From positions 1 to 41,217 of the IMG/VR virus record IMGVR_UViG_3300049432_000009: a stretch of 41,217 nucleotides of DNA; one strand, given 5' to 3'. The notes beneath the pieces are model-generated. The model saw only the letters and a list, made by a program, of their open reading frames with translations, was not told the DNA's origin and did no database searches. The DNA is from a virus. Of this stretch, positions 20,344 through 29,123 are shown in pieces; positions within the stretch are counted from its first letter, which is position 1; the number at the start of each line of letters is the position of its first letter. Both the position numbers and the translations under genes were made by a program.

Positions 20344-21434
20344 CGAAAGACGGCGCCGAGGCCCAGGAACAGGACGACCTCCACGACGCGCTGCAGGACC
20401 TTCTTCGAAACAAGGCCAATGCAGTACAGTCGCTTGTTTCCACCGTGCAGGACTCAGACCTTGTTCGGCTGAAACATGCCCTTGGCTGCATTGAGGGCTG
20501 GATGGAATATGCAGACATTTACCGACTGGCGCCGACCATTGTCCCGCCTTATGCTCCGGCGTTCCCCCAGCAACGCGTCAACCTCAGCCTGATACGCTGG
20601 CTCGCTCGAAATCTCGATGAGCTAGTGGTTCGCCTTGAGGACCAGGACTTTTCTACCAACACAAAGGAAAACATCCTCGGCTTGGATATGCGGCTGGTCG
20701 AAGAGACGGAGTCGTTGGTCCGTGAAATGGCAGCCCTTCAAGCATCGGAACGCTACTCGCAGCAGGATCTCCGCGACCTCACAGAGCGCATCGATCTCAT
20801 TAGGGGCCGCGTGGCAAATCTGAGAGAGGCTGTGCACCAGAGGATTCTGCGGACCGACAGGCTGTGGGCTTCCGTGGCTGCGGAAGAAGATGCTCGGAAA
20901 GCGAAAGAGTCCGCTGCCGAAGCCCAGCAGGCCGCTGGCATTACGGGAGATGCCGCGCTGTCCTCGTTCTATGCTGCCCTTGCCAAGGAGGAAAAGGACG
21001 CCGCCAACAACTTCCGTAAGGTCACCGTAATCATGGCCTTTCTCGGCGCGGCGGCCACAGCGTTGTTCGTCATGGGGCCGAGCGTTGGTCTGGGATGGTT
21101 GGACATACCGGCTGGAGACTACGTCCACCTCATCCAGAGGGCCGTGTTCGTTGCCGGCGTTTTTGGCTTGGCAGGCTATTTCGCCAGGCAGGCACACCAG
21201 CATCGTTCCATGGCGAACTGGGCTTCTGCCTTGTCAGTTCAACTCAAAACCTTCGACGCTTACGTGCGAGCAATTGAGAGCGCAGACGTGAAGGACGAGT
21301 TACGGAAGACCTTCGGCGCCAGGGTATTCGGAGATCACCCCGCTATGAAGGGTGAACCGAACGTAACCCCATCTGCGGCTGCAATGGATACCGCGGTAGG
21401 GTGGGCCGCCAAGCTCACCGGCGGAGGGAAGTGA
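20340..21434 (+). CDS. Coiled-coil protein with two transmembrane helices
   Basis: This 364-residue protein has a long helical, charged N-terminal part (about residues 5-215, with heptad-like Leu/Glu/Arg). Two hydrophobic helices follow near 230-245 (VTVIMAFLGAAATALFVMGP) and 265-280 (AVFVAGVFGLAGYF), joined by a short loop, and then a soluble tail. It is encoded in the lysogeny block, downstream of an HTH gene. A role in superinfection exclusion or another lysogen-expressed defence is an inference only; the fold is unfamiliar. Confidence 0.75.
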   Translation: MTKDGAEAQEQDDLHDALQDLLRNKANAVQSLVSTVQDSDLVRLKHALGCIEGWMEYADIYRLAPTIVPPYAPAFPQQRVNLSLIRWLARNLDELVVRLEDQDFSTNTKENILGLDMRLVEETESLVREMAALQASERYSQQDLRDLTERIDLIRGRVANLREAVHQRILRTDRLWASVAAEEDARKAKESAAEAQQAAGITGDAALSSFYAALAKEEKDAANNFRKVTVIMAFLGAAATALFVMGPSVGLGWLDIPAGDYVHLIQRAVFVAGVFGLAGYFARQAHQHRSMANWASALSVQLKTFDAYVRAIESADVKDELRKTFGARVFGDHPAMKGEPNVTPSAAAMDTAVGWAAKLTGGGK

Positions 21435-21450
21435 CCCAGTAACTGAAATA

Positions 21451-21476
21451 GGCCCCACCCTCAAAGGGGTGGGGCC
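21451..21476. terminator. Weak intrinsic terminator after membrane-protein operon
   Basis: Ten-bp stem GGCCCCACCC with complement (21451-21460 with 21467-21476). Only AAAT follows on the plus strand, so termination there would be weak. It marks the end of the operon that closes at 21434. Confidence 0.55.
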
Positions 21477-21526
21477 AAATCAGTTGGGGAACTTAACCGG
21501 TCTTATGGACCGCATATCATTGGTGC

Positions 21527-21715
21527 ATGCCCACCACTCTTTTCAACCTTCGCGTCCGCCTCCTGAATTGGAGATTGCGTCAGCGCAAGTGCCGAGAATG
21601 CCGAGCCGTCATTCCGGCAGGCAGTGGAACCGCACGCCTGCACTCGACGGGCCAGCCGATCTTTTGCAGCGAGCCGTGCCGTGATGAATGGCAGCACACT
21701 GTGAGCACTCCGTAA
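21527..21715 (+). CDS. Small zinc-ribbon-like protein, 62 residues
   Basis: From ATG 21527 the protein begins with a basic helix (FNLRVRLLNWRLRQRKCREC). It then has C22-x2-C25 and C47-x3-C51, a possible zinc ribbon. No ribosome site is clear. It is read from the same strand as the SGNH gene that follows. A small conversion gene is possible. Confidence 0.45.
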   Translation: MPTTLFNLRVRLLNWRLRQRKCRECRAVIPAGSGTARLHSTGQPIFCSEPCRDEWQHTVSTP

Positions 21716-21750
21716 ATGTCGCCTGACACTCATTCTTACTTGGGGGAACC

Positions 21751-22512
21751 ATGCATCGCCGTAATCGCCACCGACTGAAGCTCGCCGGGATCACCGCCGG
21801 CCTTGCTGGTGCAGTCGCCGTCGCCGCAGTGGTCGCGTCACTTGCACTGGCAACCCCCACGCCTCCACCACCTGCTTCTGACAAGGCAGCGTCCTACCTG
21901 GCGTCACCGAAGGTGAAGGTTGAGCCGTCCGTCATCGTCGCCATTGGCGACTCATACACAGGCGGCTCGAACGCGGGCGGATCCCGAGGGACGCCGAGCA
22001 ACTGGGTGGTTGCAGCAGCGAACAAGCTCCGCAAAGAGGGCCGCGAGATCATTGAAGTTGAGCGCGGCCTAGGTGGGTCCGGCTATGTGAACCGTGGCCC
22101 CATTGGTCAGGTGTTTGGCGAGATGATCCCCGACAACCTGCACCCGGAGACTGACGTGGCGGTGTTCTTCGGTAGCATCAATGACCAGGCTCAGCCGCTC
22201 GATAAGATCCGCACCGCCGCTGACAGGGCTTTCACGCATGCGAAGAAGGCTGCGCCAAACGCGAAGTTCGTTGTCGTGGCCCCGGCCTGGATGACCGCGG
22301 AAGTCCCTGAGGACATCGTGGCCATCCGAGACGCCCTCAAAGAGTTGGCCGCGAAGCACAAGTTCGCCTTCGTTGACCCCATCGAGGAGCGCTGGTTCCA
22401 GGATCGTCCTGATCTCATCGGGCAGGACAGTGTTCATCCGACAGATGCGGGGCACCTCTTCATGGCTGAAAAGATTACCCCGCACCTGAAAGCCGCGCTC
22501 CCCAAGAGCTAG
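21751..22512 (+). CDS. Secreted SGNH/GDSL hydrolase
   Basis: This 253-residue protein begins with a basic tip and a long hydrophobic helix (about residues 10-34), followed by a Pro-rich linker, so it is secreted or membrane-anchored. The SGNH blocks are GDSYTGG (S68), GGSGYV (block II), FGSIND (N144) and DSVHP (D226, H229). Such enzymes remove acyl groups from esters, sugars or envelope glycans. The ATG at 21751 follows GGGGGAA. It converges, with zero gap, on the virion SGNH gene, and both share GGSGYVN and FGSIND. A lysogen-made receptor modifier is suggested. Confidence 0.9.
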   Translation: MHRRNRHRLKLAGITAGLAGAVAVAAVVASLALATPTPPPPASDKAASYLASPKVKVEPSVIVAIGDSYTGGSNAGGSRGTPSNWVVAAANKLRKEGREIIEVERGLGGSGYVNRGPIGQVFGEMIPDNLHPETDVAVFFGSINDQAQPLDKIRTAADRAFTHAKKAAPNAKFVVVAPAWMTAEVPEDIVAIRDALKELAAKHKFAFVDPIEERWFQDRPDLIGQDSVHPTDAGHLFMAEKITPHLKAALPKS

Positions 22513-23727
22513 CTACGGCTTGACGATTTCCTGAATGAGCCGCTTGGCGAACTTCAGGTGACCTGCGATGCCTAAGTGCGCGGCGTCGATGAACAGCGCG
22601 GCGTCCCCCGAGTTGATCCATGCCTCCGTGAGCTGATCGAGCCACATGATGACGTTAGGTGCGGCGAGTGCCGCCGTTTTGATGGCGTCGTTGTTGGCGA
22701 TGTCAGCGGCTGATGGTGCGGTGTGGAGGTGCTGGACGCCGACAACGATCAGTTTCGTCTTCGGGCTGTTGGTCGCCATGTAGTCGTACACTTGCGTTGC
22801 CGCCGCCCCTACAGCGGAAGCGGCGTGCGCGCCGTCATTGATGGAACCGAAGATGATGGCGTAGTCAAGGTCCATGGCCGCGAGCTTCGCCAGGCGAGTG
22901 GCGTTGGTCATGGGGTAGGACGTGCCGGAAGGGCCGTCGTTGACGTAACCGGATCCGCCGTGACCGAGGCTGGCGACGTCCCAGCCGAGCCCGTAGCCGG
23001 TGAGGTATCCGAACAGCTTGTCATAGGACAGTCCGCCTGCCCCACCTACCCAGGAGTCACCGAAGATCGCGGCGCGGGTCTTGCGGTTCCCTGACGGCTT
23101 CCACAGATCGGAGACAGTGTTGTCGTAGTAGAAGTCCGAGAGCCGGATGTTCCACAGCTCGATCCTTATGCGGCGGACGGCGGCAAACGGGAACACGACC
23201 TTCAGAAAGGAGCGCCCGTCAGCGGTCGCCGCTCCCGAATATGCCAGACGCTCATCCACATAAACACGGATCGTCGATGATGCGAACGCGGCGGTGTAGA
23301 ACTGGATGCCGAACCCTGCCCCGGACAACATGAACTCGTGCTGCTGCGCGATGTTCTGCCATGACTCCGGCGCGTTCGCGGTGTTGGAAAGGTAGAAGCG
23401 CCCGAAGATGTCCACGGCTTCATAGATGCCCGCGACGTGCGCCACGGCAGTCGTGTCGTATGTCAACACGGTGGGGTACGGCAGCGGCGTGGACATTCCC
23501 ACGCCAGTCGTGAAAGTGACCGTTGGCGTCGGTGCGGTCGGTATCGCTGCGGGGTCGTTCGGCCTGACCCAGCCGAACGGCACGGTGGCGTCAGTGGAGG
23601 TGCTGATCAGGTCCAGAATTGTGGCATTTAGTGCCCCTCGGGTGGCGCTGCCGGAGTCGTTGATTTTGGCTGCCGCAGCAGTGTCGAGGCCCGCGGCGGT
23701 GATGCCTGGTGCGTCGAGAAAACTCAT
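22513..23727 (-). CDS. Virion-associated SGNH hydrolase (tail protein)
   Basis: The N-terminal half of this 404-residue protein is a virion-attachment and beta-rich part (about 1-215). The C-terminal half is an SGNH hydrolase: IFGDSWVGG (S225), GHGGSGYVN, FGSINDGA (N297) and DAAHLGIAGH (D381, H384). It is the last gene of the late tail operon, where tail fibre or tailspike proteins sit. It likely deacylates cell-wall or capsular sugars during adsorption. The ATG at 23727 follows TAGGAGA. Confidence 0.85.
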   Translation of the reverse strand: MSFLDAPGITAAGLDTAAAAKINDSGSATRGALNATILDLISTSTDATVPFGWVRPNDPAAIPTAPTPTVTFTTGVGMSTPLPYPTVLTYDTTAVAHVAGIYEAVDIFGRFYLSNTANAPESWQNIAQQHEFMLSGAGFGIQFYTAAFASSTIRVYVDERLAYSGAATADGRSFLKVVFPFAAVRRIRIELWNIRLSDFYYDNTVSDLWKPSGNRKTRAAIFGDSWVGGAGGLSYDKLFGYLTGYGLGWDVASLGHGGSGYVNDGPSGTSYPMTNATRLAKLAAMDLDYAIIFGSINDGAHAASAVGAAATQVYDYMATNSPKTKLIVVGVQHLHTAPSAADIANNDAIKTAALAAPNVIMWLDQLTEAWINSGDAALFIDAAHLGIAGHLKFAKRLIQEIVKP

Positions 23728-23739
23728 GGGGGTCTCCTA

Positions 23740-24465
23740 CTAGGTGATGGTAATCGCGGGCTGAACTGTGATGACGCCGGAACCGTTACGGGTGACGGCC
23801 GGCTGCGTGTAGGTGCGGATGACAGGATCGCCGTACGTGATCGACCAACCGTCGAGGGCTCCGAGCACCGCCGATGCGACACCGGTGAAGGTCCCTGCAG
23901 TTCCGTCCGGCCAGACGACGGCCGCCGAGATGGGGGCACCGTTCCCGTCCCGCGTGATGGGACCAGAGATCAGTACCTCCGGGGTGCGGGCCAGCTGCAG
24001 GTATGTGGCGTACCGCGTCGTGAGGTCCACGGATCCGGTCTCCCCGTCAACGGACGTGACCGTCGCTTGCGGCGCCGAGCTGGGCAGAGCAGCGGGCCCG
24101 GACGGGATAAGGGACAAGTCCACCTCTTTCTGTCCCTGGACGATCTGGAAGGATTGCGGCGGCAGGTGCTTCGACGCTCCGCCCTTCTCGTACTTGACCT
24201 TCGCTGTGTACGACCAGTTCGTGTACGCATTCCCGGCCTCATCCTGAAACCCCGGCTGGTTGGAATGCGGCAGCAGAAGCTGAGCGACGGTGCCTTCCGC
24301 CGGGGCGACGAGATCCACGAAATCCGCCAGCGGAGTACCCGTGGCCGTGTGGACCAGCCGGACACTGGGAGTGATCTCCAGCGAAACCTTCGCGGCGGAC
24401 CCTCCGAACGAAACGGGGGATTTCTTGTAGACAAGGCAGGTGGTGACGCCGGGCGGGATGGCCAT
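23740..24465 (-). CDS. Minor tail protein with duplicated C-terminal domain
   Basis: This 241-residue protein has an N-terminal beta domain (KVSLEITPSVRLVHTATGTP...) and a C-terminal module: VWPDGTAGTFTGVASA, a short strand pair, then YTQPAVTRN. The same module ends the neighbouring protein at 24474. It is probably a fibre-base or receptor-binding subunit. The ATG at 24465 follows TAGGAGC. Confidence 0.75.
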   Translation of the reverse strand: MAIPPGVTTCLVYKKSPVSFGGSAAKVSLEITPSVRLVHTATGTPLADFVDLVAPAEGTVAQLLLPHSNQPGFQDEAGNAYTNWSYTAKVKYEKGGASKHLPPQSFQIVQGQKEVDLSLIPSGPAALPSSAPQATVTSVDGETGSVDLTTRYATYLQLARTPEVLISGPITRDGNGAPISAAVVWPDGTAGTFTGVASAVLGALDGWSITYGDPVIRTYTQPAVTRNGSGVITVQPAITIT

Positions 24466-24473
24466 GGTTGCTC

Positions 24474-24833
24474 CTAGCTGACCGTGATCGGGGGGCGGTT
24501 AGTGACGTGGCCGGCGGCGTTGCGGGTGACGGCGGGCTGGGTGAAGGTGACGGTGGGAGATCCGGTGCGGGTGACCGTGTAGGCATCCACCGCGCCGGGG
24601 AAGGTCTCGGACGCGGTCCCGGAGTACACGCCGGCCGCCCCGTCAGGCCACTCGACCGTTGCCGACACAGCAGCTCCGCTGGCGTCCCTGGCCACGGACC
24701 CGGAGAACAATTGGGACGGGTCGCGGGCGAGCTGCAGCAACGCCGATTCAAGATCCGCTTCGAGCTGGTTCAAACGTGCAGCATTCAGGGGCGTGTTTCC
24801 GGGGGCACCATCGGCCCAGTTTCGTTTCGGCAT
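24474..24833 (-). CDS. Minor tail protein, short, sharing C-terminal domain
   Basis: This 119-residue protein has a helical N-terminus with a coiled coil (LNAARLNQLEADLESALLQL). Its C-terminal module (EWPDGAAGVYSG ... FTQPAVTRN) is the same as that of the 241-residue neighbour. The helical part may trimerise the fibre. It is one base overlapping with the S74 fibre gene end. Confidence 0.75.
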   Translation of the reverse strand: MPKRNWADGAPGNTPLNAARLNQLEADLESALLQLARDPSQLFSGSVARDASGAAVSATVEWPDGAAGVYSGTASETFPGAVDAYTVTRTGSPTVTFTQPAVTRNAAGHVTNRPPITVS

Positions 24834-25885
24834 CAGGACTCCTGAATCGTGTAGGGCAAAGGATCGGGTTCAACAGCGGGCGCCCCTGGCGCTGGCATGT
24901 TTGGCTTGGGCGTCGTGGTGGGCAGCGGTGGCCGGCCTTCGAGTGCGCGGATCCGGTTTTCGTGATCACGGAGAACGTCTTGGTGCGCGACGGCCAGCAG
25001 GTCGTAGCGGAGCCCGTCGATCTTCCCGTCGAACCATGTCAGGAGCTCCGGGACGTGCCCGGCGACCTGTTCGGCGATGAGCCCGTATTCGTTCTTCCGT
25101 CCGGGGACCTGCTGCACCGGCCCTTCCGCGGGCTGCCCGTCGGCGGTGAGGACCGGAGGGTACGTCGTCTTCCGGTCGTAGACCACCGGGACGAGTTCGA
25201 GAACCTTGGCAGGGTCGAGGTTATGGGCACGGGCGTTCTCCTTGTACTCGATCGAGGACGTGTTACGCCCGAACTTGTACCCGCCGTTGTTACCGACCCA
25301 GAGGGCGTAGAACTCGGTGCCGCCGACGTTGTTCGTCCACCCGTATTGCGACCCGTCAGCCTGCCCGGCATGAGTGGCTTCTGAGGCGTTGGTCGCATTC
25401 GTTGCATTCGTAGCGTTGGTGGCGTTCGCCGCGTTAGTGGCGTTGGCCACCGCGGAGGTAATGTCACCGCCCGGATGGGCATGGGAGGACGGTGGGAACG
25501 TGCTGGGCTTGCCCGACACGCTGGCCCACGTCGTGGTCTGCGCGCCGACCTGCACCCACGTTGACCCGACCAGCACCTCAACACCGTAGGACCCGGGCGC
25601 GGTTTCCAGCAGGGCGCCGAAGCGTGCCACGGGGGCGGAGCCGGCGGCGTTGTACGCCACGAACGTGCCCGTCACCGGGTCAACCTGCACCCCGAGCGTC
25701 CCGTCCTCACGGTTGAACTGCATCAGCCCGTTCACGAGCACCCCGTCAGGGATGACGCCGATACCCGCGGTGGCGAGGACGTTCGCGGCGGTGAACTGCT
25801 GCACCTGCCGCTCAAGGTCTTTGATACGGCGGGCTTGTGCGTCCTCGCCCGGGAACTGTGAGCCGGGGAGTCCTGGCTGGGCCAT
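24833..25885 (-). CDS. Tail fibre with C-terminal S74 intramolecular chaperone
   Basis: This 350-residue fibre has an N-terminal coiled coil (17-32) and an SHAHPGGDIT segment typical of fibre shafts. A run of Asn-Ala-Thr triplets (about 147-167) comes next. The C-terminal peptidase S74 region is YKFGRNTSSIEYKENAR with a Ser-Lys dyad (S210/S211, K215), a conserved EYGLIAEQV strand, and a closing coiled coil (HQDVLRDHENRIRALEG). S74 domains trimerise fibres and cut themselves off. It begins right after the tail-hub gene. Confidence 0.82.
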   Translation of the reverse strand: MAQPGLPGSQFPGEDAQARRIKDLERQVQQFTAANVLATAGIGVIPDGVLVNGLMQFNREDGTLGVQVDPVTGTFVAYNAAGSAPVARFGALLETAPGSYGVEVLVGSTWVQVGAQTTTWASVSGKPSTFPPSSHAHPGGDITSAVANATNAANATNATNATNATNASEATHAGQADGSQYGWTNNVGGTEFYALWVGNNGGYKFGRNTSSIEYKENARAHNLDPAKVLELVPVVYDRKTTYPPVLTADGQPAEGPVQQVPGRKNEYGLIAEQVAGHVPELLTWFDGKIDGLRYDLLAVAHQDVLRDHENRIRALEGRPPLPTTTPKPNMPAPGAPAVEPDPLPYTIQES

Positions 25886-26983
25886 TTAGTCGATCCCTTC
25901 AATAGCCGTCACATCAACAAGGGGCGTGACGGTCGTGTCCGTGAGTTCCCAGCCCACGGCGCGGGCAACCCCGCTGATGCCGTCCGGCCATGCCGGGGCG
26001 GTCAGGTCGAACCCGATGTCGTCGCCGATGCCCCAGTCCACGCCGAGGCGTGGCGCTTCTTCCCGGTTCGCTGTCATGGTCAGAGCCACGGTCCCGTCCT
26101 TCATCGACGCCAGGGCACGTTTCGCGTACGAGTCGAGCGTCGGGACGTTCGGCTCTGACACCGAGGGCGTGTATCTGTATTCGAAGCGGGGCCGCAGATC
26201 AGCGGTGTTCGTCTGATGTGCGGACTGCGGCCGGGCATCAGCGACACCCGAAGACACTGCCATCACATCGTTAGCGCCCTCACCCTCGCCGTACCCCTCG
26301 TGGAGGGTCGCGGCGGTCACGGACCCGGGAAGGTAGAACTGCGCGGCCGGCCCCAACCCGGACGGCGCCGCAACGCCGACCCGGTCACCAACGGTCAGCA
26401 CAAGGCCGAGCGTGGACGTGTTCACCCACTCCCACCTGACGGTCCACTCCGGCCCGCCGTCTAGCCCTGACAGGTCCGAGAGGACCGAGTAGAGGGTCCT
26501 GTCGTCCGCGTCCGCGTAGGCCGCATTTCGCGGCGCCCCGTTCCCTCCGAGGATCTCAACCCGGATCGGCAGGCCACGCTTGGCCCCGGTCTTCGCGTAC
26601 TTCTCCACGAGCGTTTTCACGATGATGTTCTGCGCGATCTGCGAGAACTGCTCGTTCCCCACATAGACCCGGTCGAAGTACGCCTCAGCGGTGGTGAGCG
26701 CGAACTTGACGTCAGGGCCGTCGTCGGTGTCCCGGTCCTTCACCATCCCGCCCCACAGCGGCCTCTGGTCGTTGTTCACATCCGGCTCGTCCAGGGCCAC
26801 GAGGAACGCGGCGCCCTTCCGGGTGGCTTGCCGCCAGTTCGACGGCGCCCCGTCCAGCGGAAGCGACGCTGTCTGCGTCTCGTACCGCATGAGTGTCTGC
26901 TTCAACGCCCCACCGGCACGGAGCGTGGGGAGGTCCGCGATGATGCTCCCTGTGTTCGCGTTCACGGCAACCCATGAGAGCAT
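25886..26983 (-). CDS. Minor tail protein, tail-hub type
   Basis: This 365-residue protein has the SPP1 gp19/gp20-like hub layout common in actinophages: an N-terminal strand pair (LSWVAVNANTGSIIADLPTL), a middle with EQFSQIAQNIIVKTLVEKYA, and a C-terminal beta part (GVDWGIGDDIGFDLT). It would connect the tail tube to the fibres. It is unusual in lying after the lysis genes, away from the distal tail gene at 30446. The ATG is at 26983. Confidence 0.8.
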   Translation of the reverse strand: MLSWVAVNANTGSIIADLPTLRAGGALKQTLMRYETQTASLPLDGAPSNWRQATRKGAAFLVALDEPDVNNDQRPLWGGMVKDRDTDDGPDVKFALTTAEAYFDRVYVGNEQFSQIAQNIIVKTLVEKYAKTGAKRGLPIRVEILGGNGAPRNAAYADADDRTLYSVLSDLSGLDGGPEWTVRWEWVNTSTLGLVLTVGDRVGVAAPSGLGPAAQFYLPGSVTAATLHEGYGEGEGANDVMAVSSGVADARPQSAHQTNTADLRPRFEYRYTPSVSEPNVPTLDSYAKRALASMKDGTVALTMTANREEAPRLGVDWGIGDDIGFDLTAPAWPDGISGVARAVGWELTDTTVTPLVDVTAIEGID

Positions 26984-26992
26984 CGTCGCCTC

Positions 26993-27268
26993 CTACTGTT
27001 TGGTGGTGGTTTTGGGTTCCGCGCCGAGGCCGATCTTGGTGAGCCATTCGTTGACGAACGGAACGGCCATGACGCGGGTGATGGCAGCCGATACGGCTAG
27101 CGCGGTGAGGCCCGCGCCTGTCGCCTGCTCCGGGGACTCGTTGGTCACGGCGGTGTAGAGCACCGGGGCGGCCAGTGCCGCGCCCGTGATGAACGCCAGC
27201 GCGGTGCGGGCGGTCGCCCGCCACGGATACTTGGTCTGCGAGGTCTTTTCGGCTGCATGGTCGCCCAT
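26993..27268 (-). CDS. Holin
   Basis: This 91-residue protein has two transmembrane helices (ALAFITGAALAAPVLYTAVT and TALAVSAAITRVMAVPFV), a charged N-terminus with basic residues, and a polar basic tail. That is the form of small two-TM holins. It is in the lysis cassette with the amidase. The ATG at 27268 has GAGA upstream. Confidence 0.72.
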   Translation of the reverse strand: MGDHAAEKTSQTKYPWRATARTALAFITGAALAAPVLYTAVTNESPEQATGAGLTALAVSAAITRVMAVPFVNEWLTKIGLGAEPKTTTKQ

Positions 27269-27277
27269 GTTGGTCTC

Positions 27278-27409
27278 CTAGAGTTTGCGTAGTTCCCGCC
27301 AGCGGTTCTGGCGGGTCATCGAGTACACGGCGCGGGCGACGTAGCCGCCCATGAAAGCGACCGCAGCCGCCGAACCAAACACCAACCCGGCAAGGGCTGC
27401 GTGACCCAT
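27278..27409 (-). CDS. Small membrane protein in lysis cassette, 43 residues
   Basis: ATG 27409 shares a base with the endolysin stop (TGATG). The protein is a single hydrophobic helix ([20 protein letters not shown]...) with a basic tail. It could be a second holin, an antiholin or a spanin-like accessory; nothing further can be said. Confidence 0.6.
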   Translation of the reverse strand: MGHAALAGLVFGSAAAVAFMGGYVARAVYSMTRQNRWRELRKL

Positions 27410-28374
27410 CAGGCGCCGCCCTTGAGGGTGATTTCCGTGGTGGTGGTTTCTTGCTTCTGCACGACGGACTCCACGCTGGACTCGAATGCGGCGGACACGC
27501 GCTTTTGGATCTCGTCGTAGTCCACGACGGTGCCGGGGTTGGCGGCCTGCTGGCGGGCTACCTCCTTGAGGGTTTCCACCTCCACCAGCAGCTGGCGCCC
27601 CAGGGTGTTGCTGTCCACCAGGTCGCGCCAGACGGTGGCCTGCTTGCCGTTGCGTTTGCCGCCGTCAAAGCCCCATACGGCCTTCTGGATGGCCTCCTTG
27701 CCGCGCTTGCCCTCAAGCACAGCCCACACTGACTGAGCGATGGTGTCCTTGAATTCCTTGATGTCCTTGAACATGTCCGTCCAATCTGTGGTTTTGCCTT
27801 GCGGGGCCAGGGCGGCGCCGCCGAGTGCTTGCTGTGTGTACTTGAAGAACTTGGCCCAGTCGAAGTCGACGCCTGGGTCGGAGCGGTGAACGCCGCTGTC
27901 GCCGTGGGCGCAAAAGCCTGGCACGCCGGCTCGCGCCTGCTCCCCGCTGATCCGCACCAGCGGGACCGTGATGCCGTACGTGGTGGCCATGTAGACCACA
28001 AAGTCCGCGGCCATGCGCCCCATGTTGATGTAGAAGCCCTCGCGGATGTCGTCCGGCATGGTGGCCCAGTCGGAGGTTTTGCACGCAGCCGCGATGCCCA
28101 CCGCCCAGTTATTGGTCTCGGTGTCCTGCCAGGTCTCCCACTCCCACGGGTAGTACCGGGCGATGTCCTGCCAATCGCAAGCTTGGTGGTAGCAGCCCCA
28201 GTCGGATCGGGTGCGGACAAGGTTGGTCAGGGAGTCCACCCCGGCCCGCCAGTTCCCCTGCGAGGTGTGGAGGATGGCCGTACCGGTGAGTTTGCCGCGG
28301 GTGCCGCGGCGCGGGTAGGTGCCCTGCGCGGTGTACGGGTTGGGCTGGTCCACCATCAGGTATCCAGTGGTCAT
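27409..28374 (-). CDS. Endolysin, N-acetylmuramoyl-L-alanine amidase
   Basis: This 321-residue enzyme has a type-2 (PGRP-like) amidase fold: [13 protein letters not shown] (H36) and [16 protein letters not shown] (H157 and D167). It would cut the bond between muramic acid and the first peptide residue of peptidoglycan. The C-terminal third (about 215-321) is helical and may bind the wall. The ATG at 28374 overlaps the previous gene stop (ATGA). Confidence 0.9.
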   Translation of the reverse strand: MTTGYLMVDQPNPYTAQGTYPRRGTRGKLTGTAILHTSQGNWRAGVDSLTNLVRTRSDWGCYHQACDWQDIARYYPWEWETWQDTETNNWAVGIAAACKTSDWATMPDDIREGFYINMGRMAADFVVYMATTYGITVPLVRISGEQARAGVPGFCAHGDSGVHRSDPGVDFDWAKFFKYTQQALGGAALAPQGKTTDWTDMFKDIKEFKDTIAQSVWAVLEGKRGKEAIQKAVWGFDGGKRNGKQATVWRDLVDSNTLGRQLLVEVETLKEVARQQAANPGTVVDYDEIQKRVSAAFESSVESVVQKQETTTTEITLKGGA

Positions 28375-29123
28375 GGGATGACTCCTATCGGCGTTCCTGG
28401 TTCAGTGCGGCACACGCCGCCATCGCTTGTCGCGCCATCCGTGTAAGTGATAATCCAGCGGCCGTCATCCCCGCAGTGGGCGGACTGGATGCCGCGGCCC
28501 GCTGGCCCCGGCTCCCCTTGGGGCCCAGGGATTCCCGGCGCCCCGGCCGCTCCGGCCGGGCCTGGTGGTCCGGGGACGGTGGAGTCAGCCCCCGGCCGCC
28601 CGGCTGGTCCCGGCTCACCCTGAGGACCCGGAGGCCCCGGAACGTTAGAATCGTCCCCGTCGCTTCCAGGAGGGCCCTGAACCGTCAACCCCGCAAGGCC
28701 GTCATCCCCGTCATTTCCCGGCCGTCCTTGCGGCCCGGCAGGGCCGACAGGCCCCGGCACTGTGGAGTCCTTACCCGGGGGGCCTGCGGGTCCCGGATCC
28801 CCGTCACGTCCCGGCTCTCCGGGGTTCCCTTTGTCGCCCTTCGGGCCAGGCAAAGCTTCCGTGGGGTTTTCGAGGACGGTTTCGCCCTTGACGCACAGGT
28901 CCCGGTCGTTGATCATCAGCTTGCCCTGCTCTGCGCAGACCGTTCCGATGTCCTGCGCGAGCGTCTGGGCGTTGGCCTGCGCGGTGTGCTTATCCGCCGT
29001 GGCGGAGACCTTGTCATAGACCAGGATCCCGACGCCGGCGAGGACAGCCAGCAGGCACATGACCACGGCTAGAAACATCAGCCAGCGGGGCGGGAAGCCC
29101 AGCCGGTCCCTATGCTCGTTCAC
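28371..29123 (-). CDS. Membrane-anchored collagen-like protein
   Basis: This 250-residue protein has one N-terminal transmembrane helix ([20 protein letters not shown]), a short linker, then about 120 residues of Gly-X-Y collagen-like repeats ([20 protein letters not shown] and similar). The repeats contain three interruptions of the form DSTVPGP. The C-terminal end has [15 protein letters not shown]. Collagen-like tracts are common in phage tail and surface proteins, but a membrane anchor inside a lysis cassette is unusual. The start is GTG 29123 with a GTGA overlap. Confidence 0.75.
   Translation of the reverse strand: MNEHRDRLGFPPRWLMFLAVVMCLLAVLAGVGILVYDKVSATADKHTAQANAQTLAQDIGTVCAEQGKLMINDRDLCVKGETVLENPTEALPGPKGDKGNPGEPGRDGDPGPAGPPGKDSTVPGPVGPAGPQGRPGNDGDDGLAGLTVQGPPGSDGDDSNVPGPPGPQGEPGPAGRPGADSTVPGPPGPAGAAGAPGIPGPQGEPGPAGRGIQSAHCGDDGRWIITYTDGATSDGGVCRTEPGTPIGVIP

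Noticed and set aside
28476-29072. Plus-strand frame opposite the collagen-like gene
   Set aside because: The repeated Gly-Pro code leaves the opposite strand open; Arg/Pro/Gly-rich peptide with no signals.
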